The notes beneath the pieces are model-generated. The model made no database searches, was not told where the DNA came from, and worked only from the letters and a program-made list of their open reading frames with translations. Of a stretch of DNA of 64,000 nt, positions 9,891-19,243 are shown in pieces. This DNA comes from Syntrophomonadaceae bacterium (GTDB lineage: Bacteria > Bacillota > Syntrophomonadia > Syntrophomonadales > Syntrophomonadaceae). The stretch spans positions 1 through 64,000 of the forward strand of contig JAAYCK010000098.1 in NCBI GenBank assembly GCA_012729835.1. Reading direction: 5' to 3'. Position 1 is the stretch's first letter. Each line of letters starts with the position of its first letter. The translations under genes were made by a program, and so were the position numbers.

Positions 9891-10165
9891 CAATTTTCAC
9901 AAGGCAAAATTATCAGCGAGGAGAGGGAAGCCTATCTTCCTTCAGGACCGGATATGCTTCCGGCTGCTTTTCCATGCCGGTAAATACTCAATCATTCTGC
10001 AATAGCACCACTGCCAGCCAGGGACTGCGCCGATGGCGTAGTTTATCTTCTATCTAACGCTTCTTTTTATTTTTTCACACGAACAATTTTATGAGTCATC
10101 CTGGTCGTTTCTGTGCTGATGCGGCCATTGATCACTTTATTTTTCATGAGAAAGGACTATTTATC

Positions 10166-11188
10166 ATGTTCGATTATTATCTTAAAACCGTGGTAGGGGG
10201 AGAATCCCTGAATCAGAATGAAGCCTACGAGACAGCCCGTATGCTGCTCCATGACAATATACCTGAAGTAAAGGCGGCGGCTTTCCTCACGGCCATGCGT
10301 ACCCGCAAGGAAAGGGCTTCTGAGCTTTCTGGGTTTGCGCAGGCTCTGTATGAAGAAGCCGTGACGGTAGAGAGTGATTCGGAATTATTGGATACCTGCG
10401 GTACCGGTGGTGATGGTCTGGGGACCTTCAACATATCCACTACCGCTGCCATTGTTGTGGCCAGTTGCGGGGTATCCGTCGCCAAACACGGCAACCGTGC
10501 GGTTACCGGCAGCGTGGGCAGTGCCGATGTATTAGAGACCCTGGGCGTCAATATCGAACTGAGTCCGGATGAGGCCTGCAGTATGCTGGATAAGGTGGGG
10601 ATTACTTTCCTGTTTGCTCCCCATTATCATCCTATTATGAAGGCAGTTGGCCCGCTGCGGCGTTCGTTGGGGGTAACCACTATCTTTAATTTCCTGGGCC
10701 CGTTAATCAACCCCTTTTCTTTGAGTTATCAGGTAATGGGGATATTCGATCCTGACCTGCAGGAGGCGATCGCTACTACCCTGACCTGTCTGGGGCGCAA
10801 GCGGGCTCTGGTGGTATACGGCGAAAACGGCATGGATGAAATAAACCCGGCTGGTATTACCGAGATCTATGACACTAGCCTCCTGGGGAAGCAGCAGTAT
10901 CGCCTGGACCCGCTTGAGCTGGGTTTGGAACTGTACCCGTTGGAGTCCATAAAAGGCGGAGACCGCGAGACCAATGCCCGCATCCTGCAAGGGGTTTTAT
11001 CCGGCGAATCCGGGCCTTACCGGCAAGCGGTGCTGCTGAATGCGGCCGCCGCACTGATGGCAGCCGGAAGAACTGCCGCCCTCGGGGAAGGAATGGTGGT
11101 GGCCGCCGAGGCCATCGATTCAGGCAAATCCATTCGGACCTTGCGCAACATGGTCAGCTACAGCCGGGATAGGGTTTTGGTGAATTAA
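10166..11188 (+). CDS. trpD: Anthranilate phosphoribosyltransferase
   Basis: DTCGTGGDGLGTFNISTTAAIV, KHGNRAVTGSVGSADVLE. Confidence 0.96.
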   Translation: MFDYYLKTVVGGESLNQNEAYETARMLLHDNIPEVKAAAFLTAMRTRKERASELSGFAQALYEEAVTVESDSELLDTCGTGGDGLGTFNISTTAAIVVASCGVSVAKHGNRAVTGSVGSADVLETLGVNIELSPDEACSMLDKVGITFLFAPHYHPIMKAVGPLRRSLGVTTIFNFLGPLINPFSLSYQVMGIFDPDLQEAIATTLTCLGRKRALVVYGENGMDEINPAGITEIYDTSLLGKQQYRLDPLELGLELYPLESIKGGDRETNARILQGVLSGESGPYRQAVLLNAAAALMAAGRTAALGEGMVVAAEAIDSGKSIRTLRNMVSYSRDRVLVN

Positions 11189-11354
11189 AGCCCGAGAGAA
11201 TTTTACACAGATGGACACAGTTTTTTAATAATGCCAGGTCATAATAATACTTTTTGATTTCATAATTGCTTGTGCCTGGTCGATGGGTTGGTTTAAAGGG
11301 ATTTCCATAAAAGCGTTATTTATTAAAGGATAGGAAGAAGAATAGGGTGGTTTT

Positions 11355-12134
11355 GTGTTGGAGCGGATTGCGGCGGCTAAACGCGAGGAAATAAAAGAAC
11401 TAAAAGCCAAACTGGACATAACCGGGATAACTTCCCGGGTGGACGCTATCGACCCGCGCCCCTTTTTACAACGGGCAGACGGTCATATGGCGGTTATTGC
11501 CGAGGTAAAAAAGGCTTCGCCGATCAAGGGTTTGTTGTGTGCTGATTTCGATCCGATCAGCCTGGCCGGCTCCTATCAGAAAAACGGTGCCGGGGCGCTA
11601 TCGGTCATCACCGATAGCGGATTTTTTCAGGGCGATAAGGACTACCTGATTAGGGTTAAATCGATGATTGATCTGCCGGTCTTGCGAAAGGATTTTATCA
11701 TTGATGCCGTTCAATTATATGAATCAGTATTGCTTCGGGCAGACATCGTCCTGCTTATTGCGGCCATGCACGATTACGAAAGCCTGCTGAGTCTCAGTGA
11801 AAAGGCCCGCGAACTGGGACTATACACCCTGCTGGAGGTGCATGACCGGGACGAACAGCACCTAGCGCATGATCTTCCGGTGCAGATGGTGGGTATCAAT
11901 AACCGTGATCTCAAGGATTTTACGGTAAGCCTTAGTACCAGTTTACACTTGATCGATGGGATGCCGCCCGGGGTCATCCGGGTAAGTGAGAGCGGCATCA
12001 GCAGCCAGCATGATCTCAGTACTCTGCAAAGGGCAGGATTTCATGCCGCCCTGATCGGTGAAGCGCTGGTATCAGCTGCCGATCCCGGATTGCGGCTGCG
12101 GGAGATTCTGCAACAGCACAGGGAGGTGTCCTAA
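11355..12134 (+). CDS. trpC: Indole-3-glycerol phosphate synthase
   Basis: IAEVKKASPIKG, LRKDFIIDAVQLYES, GINNRDLKDF, SESGI. Confidence 0.96.
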   Translation: MLERIAAAKREEIKELKAKLDITGITSRVDAIDPRPFLQRADGHMAVIAEVKKASPIKGLLCADFDPISLAGSYQKNGAGALSVITDSGFFQGDKDYLIRVKSMIDLPVLRKDFIIDAVQLYESVLLRADIVLLIAAMHDYESLLSLSEKARELGLYTLLEVHDRDEQHLAHDLPVQMVGINNRDLKDFTVSLSTSLHLIDGMPPGVIRVSESGISSQHDLSTLQRAGFHAALIGEALVSAADPGLRLREILQQHREVS

Positions 12135-12761
12135 ATGACTTTGGTCAAATTCTGCGGTATAACCCGCGTGGAAGAAGCCTTGATGGCTCAGCGCCTGGGG
12201 GCCTGGGCCATCGGAGAGGTCTTTGCCCCCTCCCGGCGCCAGATAGATGCGGAGCAGGCGGCGGCTATTAATTATTCCCTGGATGGAAGCATCGCTAAGA
12301 TCGGTGTATTTGTCGATGAGGATCTGGCGAAGGTTTTGGATATCGTACGCTACTGTGCCCTGGATATGGTGCAGCTGCATGGGGAGGAGCCGCCGGAGTA
12401 CCTTGATGAACTGCCAGTACCGGCTATCAAAGTATTCTGCCTTTCCGGAGCGGTAGACGAAAAAGAAATCAGACGATGGCGACCGTGGGCTTACGCTTTT
12501 GACACTTATAGCCGGGCGGAATACCGCGGAGGCAACGGGCACAGCTTTAACTGGGAGTGGCTGGAATCAATCCGGGGTCATGAAAGAATGATACTGGCAG
12601 GTGGATTGAATCCGCAAAATGTTGGCCCCGCCATCAGAAAAATAAAACCGCTGGCGGTAGACGTATCCAGCGGGGTAGAGTATGCGAGCGGGGGCAAGGA
12701 CCCCCAACAGATGGAGCAATTTTTCAAGCAAGTAAGGGAGGCTGACAGGTATGAATCCTGA
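12135..12761 (+). CDS. trpF: Phosphoribosylanthranilate isomerase
   Basis: [44 protein letters not shown]. Confidence 0.95.
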   Translation: MTLVKFCGITRVEEALMAQRLGAWAIGEVFAPSRRQIDAEQAAAINYSLDGSIAKIGVFVDEDLAKVLDIVRYCALDMVQLHGEEPPEYLDELPVPAIKVFCLSGAVDEKEIRRWRPWAYAFDTYSRAEYRGGNGHSFNWEWLESIRGHERMILAGGLNPQNVGPAIRKIKPLAVDVSSGVEYASGGKDPQQMEQFFKQVREADRYES

Positions 12762-13935
12762 TAATAGAGGATACTATGGCAGATACGGCGGACGTTTCGT
12801 TCCCGAGACCCTGATCCCCGCTGTGGAAGGGATTGAGAAAGCCTATCGTGAACTGCAGGCCGATCCGGCATTTCACGAGGAGTTCAGCTATTATATGCAG
12901 AACTATGTAGGCCGTGAATCGCCCTTGTATTATGCCAGGCGTTTAAGTAACGAATTGGGAGGAGCCCGCATTTACCTGAAACGCGAAGACCTCAACCATA
13001 CCGGATCTCACAAGATCAACAACACCATCGGTCAGGCCCTGCTGGCCCGCCGGATGGGCAAGAAAAGGCTTATTGCCGAAACTGGAGCCGGCCAACATGG
13101 GGTGGCTACCGCAACGGCAGCAGCAGTACTGGGCATGGCATGTACTGTCTATATGGGTGCCAAGGATGTGGAGAGGCAGCGCCTCAATGTATTTCGCATG
13201 AAGATGCTGGGAGCCGAGGTCTGCGAGGTAAAAAAAGGCAGCGAGACTTTGAAGGATGCGACCAATGAGGCCTTCCGCGATTTTATCGCCAGCTTCGAAT
13301 ACTCACATATGTGTATCGGCTCGGTGGTGGGCCCGCATCCCTATCCCATGATAGTACGTGATTTTCAGTCAATAATCGGGAAGGAATTAAGGGAGCAATT
13401 TCAAGCCCTTGAGGGTCGTCTCCCCGATATCATCCTGGCCTGCGTCGGTGGCGGCAGCAATTCCATGGGCGTGTTCTATCCCTTTCTGGAGGATGAGGTA
13501 GACCTGATTGGCATTGAGGCGGGGGGCAAGAGTGACTTGCCTGGTGAGCACTGCATCACCCTCTCACAGGGTACCGATGGAGTGCTGCATGGAGCATTCA
13601 GCCGTTTGCTGCAGGACGAACATGGCCAGATCTTGGATACCCATTCGATTTCCGCCGGCCTGGACTACCCCGGAGTAGGTCCGGAACATGCCAGTCTGCG
13701 GGAGAGTAAGCGAGTTCGCTACGTCAGTGTCAATGATGAGGAAGCCCTGTCGGCCTTCCTGAGACTAAGCCAGATCGAGGGGATCATCCCGGCCCTGGAG
13801 AGTGCCCACGCCGTGGCGTACGCTATGAAAATCGCCCCCGGTCTGCACCCGGATACGGCTTTGGTAGTAAACCTGTCCGGCCGGGGCGACAAGGATGTAG
13901 AACAGGTGGCCCAGTTATTGGAGAGTGGGAGGTAA
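12751..13935 (+). CDS. trpB: Tryptophan synthase beta chain
   Basis: [48 protein letters not shown]; 11-nt overlap with trpF. Confidence 0.98.
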   Translation: MNPDNRGYYGRYGGRFVPETLIPAVEGIEKAYRELQADPAFHEEFSYYMQNYVGRESPLYYARRLSNELGGARIYLKREDLNHTGSHKINNTIGQALLARRMGKKRLIAETGAGQHGVATATAAAVLGMACTVYMGAKDVERQRLNVFRMKMLGAEVCEVKKGSETLKDATNEAFRDFIASFEYSHMCIGSVVGPHPYPMIVRDFQSIIGKELREQFQALEGRLPDIILACVGGGSNSMGVFYPFLEDEVDLIGIEAGGKSDLPGEHCITLSQGTDGVLHGAFSRLLQDEHGQILDTHSISAGLDYPGVGPEHASLRESKRVRYVSVNDEEALSAFLRLSQIEGIIPALESAHAVAYAMKIAPGLHPDTALVVNLSGRGDKDVEQVAQLLESGR

Positions 13936-13940
13936 TAACG

Positions 13941-14732
13941 ATGGGAAGTTTACGCGACAATCTAAAGTCACTGCAAGACAAAGGTGATACTGCGGTGATC
14001 TCATTTATAATGGCCGCTCTGCCCGATGAAAATCTTTGCCTGGATTGTATTCGGGCTCTGGAACAAGGCGGGTGCGATGTACTGGAATTAGGGGTTCCAT
14101 TTACCGATCCTCTGGCTGACGGTGAGGTGATCGAACGTTTTCATCACCGGGGGACGGAGCAAGGGCTCAATCTGAGCAAATGTCTCGATTTTGCAGGCAA
14201 GGTGGCGAAGGTAAGTACAATGCCGCTGGTACTTTTCTGTTATTATAACCCCATTTATAAAATGGGCTGGGATAAATTCGTAGCCGAGGCTTCCTCCCTC
14301 GGGATTCAGGGGCTTATCGTGCCGGATGTACCGCTGGATGAAATGGAACTGCTCCAGTGCGATGCCATCGAACCAATTCCCATGGTGGCTCCCAGCAGCA
14401 GCGATGAACGTATGCAAAAGGCGGCTGAGCAAGACCCGAGCTTCATCTACTGTGTTTCTGTCCGCGGCGTGACCGGCGTCAGAGGAGAACTACCTGAACA
14501 GGAGATTAGGGAATACCTGGGACGGGTGAGGAGTTTCAGTACTGCCCCACTGGCGCTGGGTTTCGGCATCTCGAGGCCGGAACAGGTGAAAATATTCCGG
14601 GGTTCAGCCAACGCGGTAGTTGTTGGCAGCCATCTGGCTCGGACCATTGAGGAATACTCGTCCCGGCCCCACCTGCTGCCAGGTGAATTGGAGAAGATCA
14701 TACGGGGTTTGAAACAAGCCGGTCTGTCCTGA
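13941..14732 (+). CDS. trpA: Tryptophan synthase alpha chain
   Basis: VLELGVPFTDPLADGEVIE, LVLFCYYNPIY, GLIVPDVPLDE, GFGISRPEQV. Confidence 0.96.
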   Translation: MGSLRDNLKSLQDKGDTAVISFIMAALPDENLCLDCIRALEQGGCDVLELGVPFTDPLADGEVIERFHHRGTEQGLNLSKCLDFAGKVAKVSTMPLVLFCYYNPIYKMGWDKFVAEASSLGIQGLIVPDVPLDEMELLQCDAIEPIPMVAPSSSDERMQKAAEQDPSFIYCVSVRGVTGVRGELPEQEIREYLGRVRSFSTAPLALGFGISRPEQVKIFRGSANAVVVGSHLARTIEEYSSRPHLLPGELEKIIRGLKQAGLS

Positions 14733-14755
14733 AAAAAACAAGGAGGATTCCAAAC

Positions 14756-15592
14756 ATGCCTTTTATCCTGGCAGCCAAACATGATGATATACAAGATTCT
14801 GTGATAAGAGTAAAGACCGGACAAGGTGAACTTGCGATAGGCGAAGGTAGCTGCACCATGATTGCCGGGCCTTGTGCCGTGGAGTCCCGCGAGGCTTATT
14901 TAGAGATAGCTCTATTGCTTATGGAAACCGGTGTGAATCTGCTGCGCGGGGGCGCTTTCAAACCCCGGACCTCTCCCTATTCTTTTTCCGGTCTCGGGTT
15001 AGAAGGCCTGAAGATCCTGGCTGAAGCACGCGAGATTACGGGCTTGCCGGTGGTGACCGAGGTACTGGATCCTCGTGACCTGGATAATGTAGCGTGTTAC
15101 AGCGATCTGGTGCAGGTGGGAAGTCGCAATATGCAGAATTTCACCCTGCTCAAGGAAGTCGGCCGCTGCAGCCGGCCGGTAATACTAAAACGTGGACTGG
15201 CCTCGACTATTGAGGAATGGCTGCTGGCTGCAGAGTATATACTTAATGCCGGCAATGATCAGGTTATCCTTTGCGAGCGGGGTATCCGGACCTTTGAACA
15301 GATGACTCGTAACACGATCGATATTGGAGCAGTAGCCCTGATCAAGGAATTGTCTCATTTACCGGTTCTAGTCGATCCCAGTCATGCTACCGGTCGTCGT
15401 TCCCTGGTGGCACCGGTAGCCCGGGCAGCTATAGCCGCCGGAGCCGATGGGTTAATGATAGAGGTACACCAGCGGCCGGATGAAGCCTTATCGGATGGGG
15501 CACAGTCACTCACGCCCCAGGGGTTTGCCGTCTTGGCCAGGGATATTGGCCGCCTGGCTTGCCTGAGCGGGAAGGAGTTTACGGCAAATTAA
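14756..15592 (+). CDS. aroF: 3-deoxy-7-phosphoheptulonate (DAHP) synthase
   Basis: MIAGPCAVESREAYLEIA, RGGAFKPRTSPYSFSGLG, LILKRG-like VILKRGLAST, VDPSHATGRR. Confidence 0.95.
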   Translation: MPFILAAKHDDIQDSVIRVKTGQGELAIGEGSCTMIAGPCAVESREAYLEIALLLMETGVNLLRGGAFKPRTSPYSFSGLGLEGLKILAEAREITGLPVVTEVLDPRDLDNVACYSDLVQVGSRNMQNFTLLKEVGRCSRPVILKRGLASTIEEWLLAAEYILNAGNDQVILCERGIRTFEQMTRNTIDIGAVALIKELSHLPVLVDPSHATGRRSLVAPVARAAIAAGADGLMIEVHQRPDEALSDGAQSLTPQGFAVLARDIGRLACLSGKEFTAN

Positions 15593-15670
15593 TTACGGTG
15601 GTCTTAATGGCTCGCATGATCTAATTTGCTTTCGTAAGGGATCTTTTTTCCCGGGACCATAGGCGAATAC

Positions 15671-15796
15671 TGTAGGGGCGGATTCTATATCCGCCCGTGC
15701 CCATCCCGGATTGTAATAGGGTGGATATGGCCGCTCCTTGCCATCCGTGGCACCGCGGCACTAGTCCATCCCTGGACGTCGGAATCCGCCCCTACA
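15671..15796. repeat. 126-bp MITE-like element with 15-bp perfect terminal inverted repeats
   Basis: TGTAGGGGCGGATTC (15671-15685) and GAATCCGCCCCTACA (15782-15796); left end also holds GGGCGGAT-tctat-ATCCGCCC. Confidence 0.8.
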
Positions 15797-15825
15797 TCTC
15801 AAAATATTAAGGAGCGTTAGCTATT

Positions 15826-17985
15826 ATGAATAGGCTTAACCACGAATCATCTGAGTTCAGCTCCCTGAATTATACAAGCCAGGGGAGTATAGATATAGAG
15901 CGCCGGGTAGAGAGTATCCAGGTGCAGGGGGCATGTAATCACATCCTGGATAACATAGACAGCTGCCGGGGAGCCCTGTTTTCCAGCAGCTATGAATACC
16001 CTGGCCGCTATACTCAATGGGACATCGGATTTGTAAATCCGTGTCTGGAGTTGCGTAGCCAGGGACAGGATTTCACGGTTTCCGCCTTGAGCGTACGAGG
16101 TCAGTCTCTCTTAGGAATCATCAACAGTAAGCTATCAGAACTCTCTGAACTCGAATATTTGGTATCTGGAGCAGACAGCATACAAGGCCGGGTACGCAAA
16201 TCTGATTCCTTTTTTGTTGAGGAAATGCGCAGCCGGCAGCCTACTATTTTTACGGTTATTAGAGCGGTAAAGGAGCTGTTTGCTTCATCAGAAGATCGCT
16301 TTCTCGGGCTTTACGGAGCATTTGGTTATGATCTGGTTTTTCAGTTTGAACCAATGGAGCTTTGTCTGGAAAGGGAGGCCGATCAGGCCGATCTGGTGCT
16401 ATATCTGCCTGATGAGTTGGTGGTAGTGAACCACCGGATGGAGAGAGCTTATCGCCTAAGCTACAGTTTCCCGGGGCTTCCGGTGAGTGGAGATTTAAAT
16501 GAGCCAGTTGAACTGGCTGGCGACCTCAGGACACCCGGTGACCCGGTACTGCCCCAACACCAGTATGGACGCTACGCCAGCATCGCCCGGGATGCTCTGG
16601 ATTACTTTGCCCGGGGGGATCTCTTTGAGGTGGTGCCTTCCCAGACTATCTATGAAAGATGTTTAATCCCACCTTCACAGGTATTCAAGTCGCTTAAGAA
16701 GATAAACCCCAGCCCATATGGATTTATTATCAATCTGGGCAATGAGCATCTGGTTGGTGCTTCACCCGAAATGTATGTAAGAGTAGAGGGCCGCCGGGTT
16801 GAGACCTGTCCGATCTCTGGAACGATCAAGCGGGGAAAGGATGCTATCGAAGATTCGGTAAGGATAAGGGAACTGCTGAATTCTTTCAAGGACGAGGCTG
16901 AATTGACGATGTGTACTGACGTAGATCGCAATGATAAATCCCGGGTCTGCCAACCCGGCTCGGTAAGGGTAATTGGCCGCCGCCAGATCGAGATGTATTC
17001 TCATCTTATTCATACGGTCGACCATGTAGAAGGGATGCTGTGTTCCGAGTTTGATTCACTCGATGCTTTTCTGAGTCATATGTGGGCTGTCACTGTCACC
17101 GGGGCTCCGAAACGGGCGGCTATCAGGTGGCTGGAACATAATGAAGACTCGGCCCGGGGCTGGTATGGCGGAGCGGTAGGTTTTCTTAGTTTTAATGGTG
17201 ATCTTAATACTGGGCTTACCTTAAGGACTATCCGCATTAAAAACGCTGTCGCCCAGGTACGGGTGGGAGCTACCTTGTTATATGACTCAATACCGGAGAG
17301 CGAAGAGGCCGAGACCTATCTAAAGGCCGCAGCCATGCTGAAAGCCCTGCGGGTGGTCGGGGAGGAAGCGGAGCCGCTTAGTTCAGGAGAACAACGAGGC
17401 CAGGGTAAAAAGTTACTATTGGTGGATCACGAAGATTCCTTTGTCCATACCCTGGCCAATTATTTTAGGCAGACCGGAGCTCAGGTTCAGGTGCTGCGGG
17501 GACCGCTGGCCCGTTGCGTGCTCGAAGCTGGCGAGAACTTTGATCTGGTTATTCTTTCACCGGGTCCAGGGCGGCCTGATGAATTTGCCCTGAAACAGAC
17601 TATTGAGCTTTGTCTGCATCGCAGCATTCCGATTTTTGGCGTATGTTTGGGTTTACAGGGATTGGTCGAATACTTTGGCGGCAGCCTGGGGCAATTAGAC
17701 TATCCTCAACACGGAAAGACCAGCAGGGTCAGGATATGCGGAGAGGGACCTATTTGGCAGCATCTGCCGCAGGAGTTCACGGTGGGACGTTACCATTCAT
17801 TGTATGCCAGTTCGCTGCCCGATTGCCTGACGGCCAGTGCTGTTTCCGAGGACGGGGTGGTCATGGCGGTAGAACACGTCGACATGCCAGTGGCCGCGGT
17901 ACAATTTCATCCGGAATCAATCATGACTGCCAGTGATAATAACGGTTTGCGCCTAATCGGCAATATCGTGGAATATCTAAGCTAA
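15826..17985 (+). CDS. trpE(G): Anthranilate synthase, fused component I-II (TrpE-TrpG)
   Basis: TrpE part: FEVVPSQTIYER, GASPEMYVRVEGRRVETCPISGTIKRG, DEAELTMCTDVDRND; glutaminase part: GVCLGLQGLVEYFGG, VQFHPESI. Confidence 0.94.
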   Translation: MNRLNHESSEFSSLNYTSQGSIDIERRVESIQVQGACNHILDNIDSCRGALFSSSYEYPGRYTQWDIGFVNPCLELRSQGQDFTVSALSVRGQSLLGIINSKLSELSELEYLVSGADSIQGRVRKSDSFFVEEMRSRQPTIFTVIRAVKELFASSEDRFLGLYGAFGYDLVFQFEPMELCLEREADQADLVLYLPDELVVVNHRMERAYRLSYSFPGLPVSGDLNEPVELAGDLRTPGDPVLPQHQYGRYASIARDALDYFARGDLFEVVPSQTIYERCLIPPSQVFKSLKKINPSPYGFIINLGNEHLVGASPEMYVRVEGRRVETCPISGTIKRGKDAIEDSVRIRELLNSFKDEAELTMCTDVDRNDKSRVCQPGSVRVIGRRQIEMYSHLIHTVDHVEGMLCSEFDSLDAFLSHMWAVTVTGAPKRAAIRWLEHNEDSARGWYGGAVGFLSFNGDLNTGLTLRTIRIKNAVAQVRVGATLLYDSIPESEEAETYLKAAAMLKALRVVGEEAEPLSSGEQRGQGKKLLLVDHEDSFVHTLANYFRQTGAQVQVLRGPLARCVLEAGENFDLVILSPGPGRPDEFALKQTIELCLHRSIPIFGVCLGLQGLVEYFGGSLGQLDYPQHGKTSRVRICGEGPIWQHLPQEFTVGRYHSLYASSLPDCLTASAVSEDGVVMAVEHVDMPVAAVQFHPESIMTASDNNGLRLIGNIVEYLS

Positions 17986-18046
17986 GATACAGGAAAGTGG
18001 GTTATACTTGAAGCATGTCATAATATAGCAATAGAGGTATGGATAA

Positions 18047-18625
18047 ATGCTTACAGGGATGATCTGCTTTTCGCAGCCGCTTAGCATTGATATCTTGGTT
18101 AAGAATGAAGTGGCTAGGCTGGCTAATCCTTTTCTGGATGTTTTCTTTCAAACCATTACTGACCTGGGCTCACCAACCGGTCTGGTCTTGTGTACTGCTG
18201 TCATCGTACTTGGCTTGATCTATGCAGGCAGAAAGCGCGAGAGTGTGTTTCTGGGATTTGCCATGCTGGTAGGATGGGGTGTAATGCATGAAATCAAAAA
18301 TCTCGTCACCCGGCCGCGGCCAGCGGGTGAACACCTGACCTATGCGACCGGGTTTAGTTTTCCCAGCGGCCATGCCATGCTCTCGCTTATTGTTTATGGA
18401 TTTTTAGTTTATCTGTTACTGGTTTCAGGGCGGGTAACAAGGAAGACAGCGGCGATAGTAAGCGCAGCGCTGCTGATTTTTTTGATTGGCTTCAGCCGTA
18501 TCTACTTAAATGTGCATTATGCCAGTGATGTGGTCGGCGGCTTTTTGATCGGTGGATTATTGCTTTTTTCCGCCATCCGCCTTATGAACTGGAGCCGGGG
18601 ACGCTGGTTTGACTCCTGGGAATAG
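18047..18625 (+). CDS. PAP2 family phosphatase
   Basis: KNLVTRPRPAGEHL, FSFPSGHAM, SRIYLNVHYASDVVGG. Confidence 0.92.
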   Translation: MLTGMICFSQPLSIDILVKNEVARLANPFLDVFFQTITDLGSPTGLVLCTAVIVLGLIYAGRKRESVFLGFAMLVGWGVMHEIKNLVTRPRPAGEHLTYATGFSFPSGHAMLSLIVYGFLVYLLLVSGRVTRKTAAIVSAALLIFLIGFSRIYLNVHYASDVVGGFLIGGLLLFSAIRLMNWSRGRWFDSWE

Positions 18626-18628
18626 TCC

Positions 18629-19048
18629 TTACTTACGGCGGTTTTTCTTCTGCATACGACGCTCCTTTTTACCTTCCGGGGAGAACAGTATCTCCTGGCG
18701 GGCTTGTTGTTTGCGACCGCCGATGTGATTATGTTCTTTTCCCCGGGCCACGATCAGGGTGTGCCCGTCATCATAGCTCAAGGCGACCGGCAGATTTGAT
18801 TCACCGTAGACTAACATATAACCGAACTCCGCCAGCAGGCTCTCATTTTTAAGCCAGCGGCGGATTTCTTTTTTAATTACCGAAAAACTACGTTCGCTGT
18901 GCAAGCCCTTACCGTGGTTGATATCAAGCACATCGACCCCGTGTTCCAGACACCAACGCAGATTATTTTGTGATTTTATCAGAGCCTCGTCCAAGGCCAG
19001 ACCGTGCAGATCCAGAGTCTCGGTTTTCACAAGAATACTATCCTCCAA
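18629..19048 (-). CDS. Smr domain-containing protein
   Basis: LDLHGLALDEAL ... LDINHGKGLHSERSF. Confidence 0.75.
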   Translation of the reverse strand: MEDSILVKTETLDLHGLALDEALIKSQNNLRWCLEHGVDVLDINHGKGLHSERSFSVIKKEIRRWLKNESLLAEFGYMLVYGESNLPVALSYDDGHTLIVARGKEHNHIGGRKQQARQEILFSPEGKKERRMQKKNRRK

Positions 19049-19243
19049 GTGGGACTACCATCCCAAGTTGTATATTCGCATTATACTATAAATATGGTAC
19101 GGAAAACGGAGCAATTGCATACAATTTATAGGTTAAGTGCTATAATATGAAAAAATGAATGCAGGGATATACTGGATGAAAGGGTAGGATTATAGTAATA
19201 TTAAGATAACTATTCAAACACTATATTAGAAATAGAAATTTGT

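Noticed and set aside
9815-10057. 80-aa ORF starting inside the TRAP site and reading through the attenuator
   Set aside because: Overlaps a TRAP array and terminator, has no Trp codons clustered, no clear RBS and no protein-like features; treated as chance.
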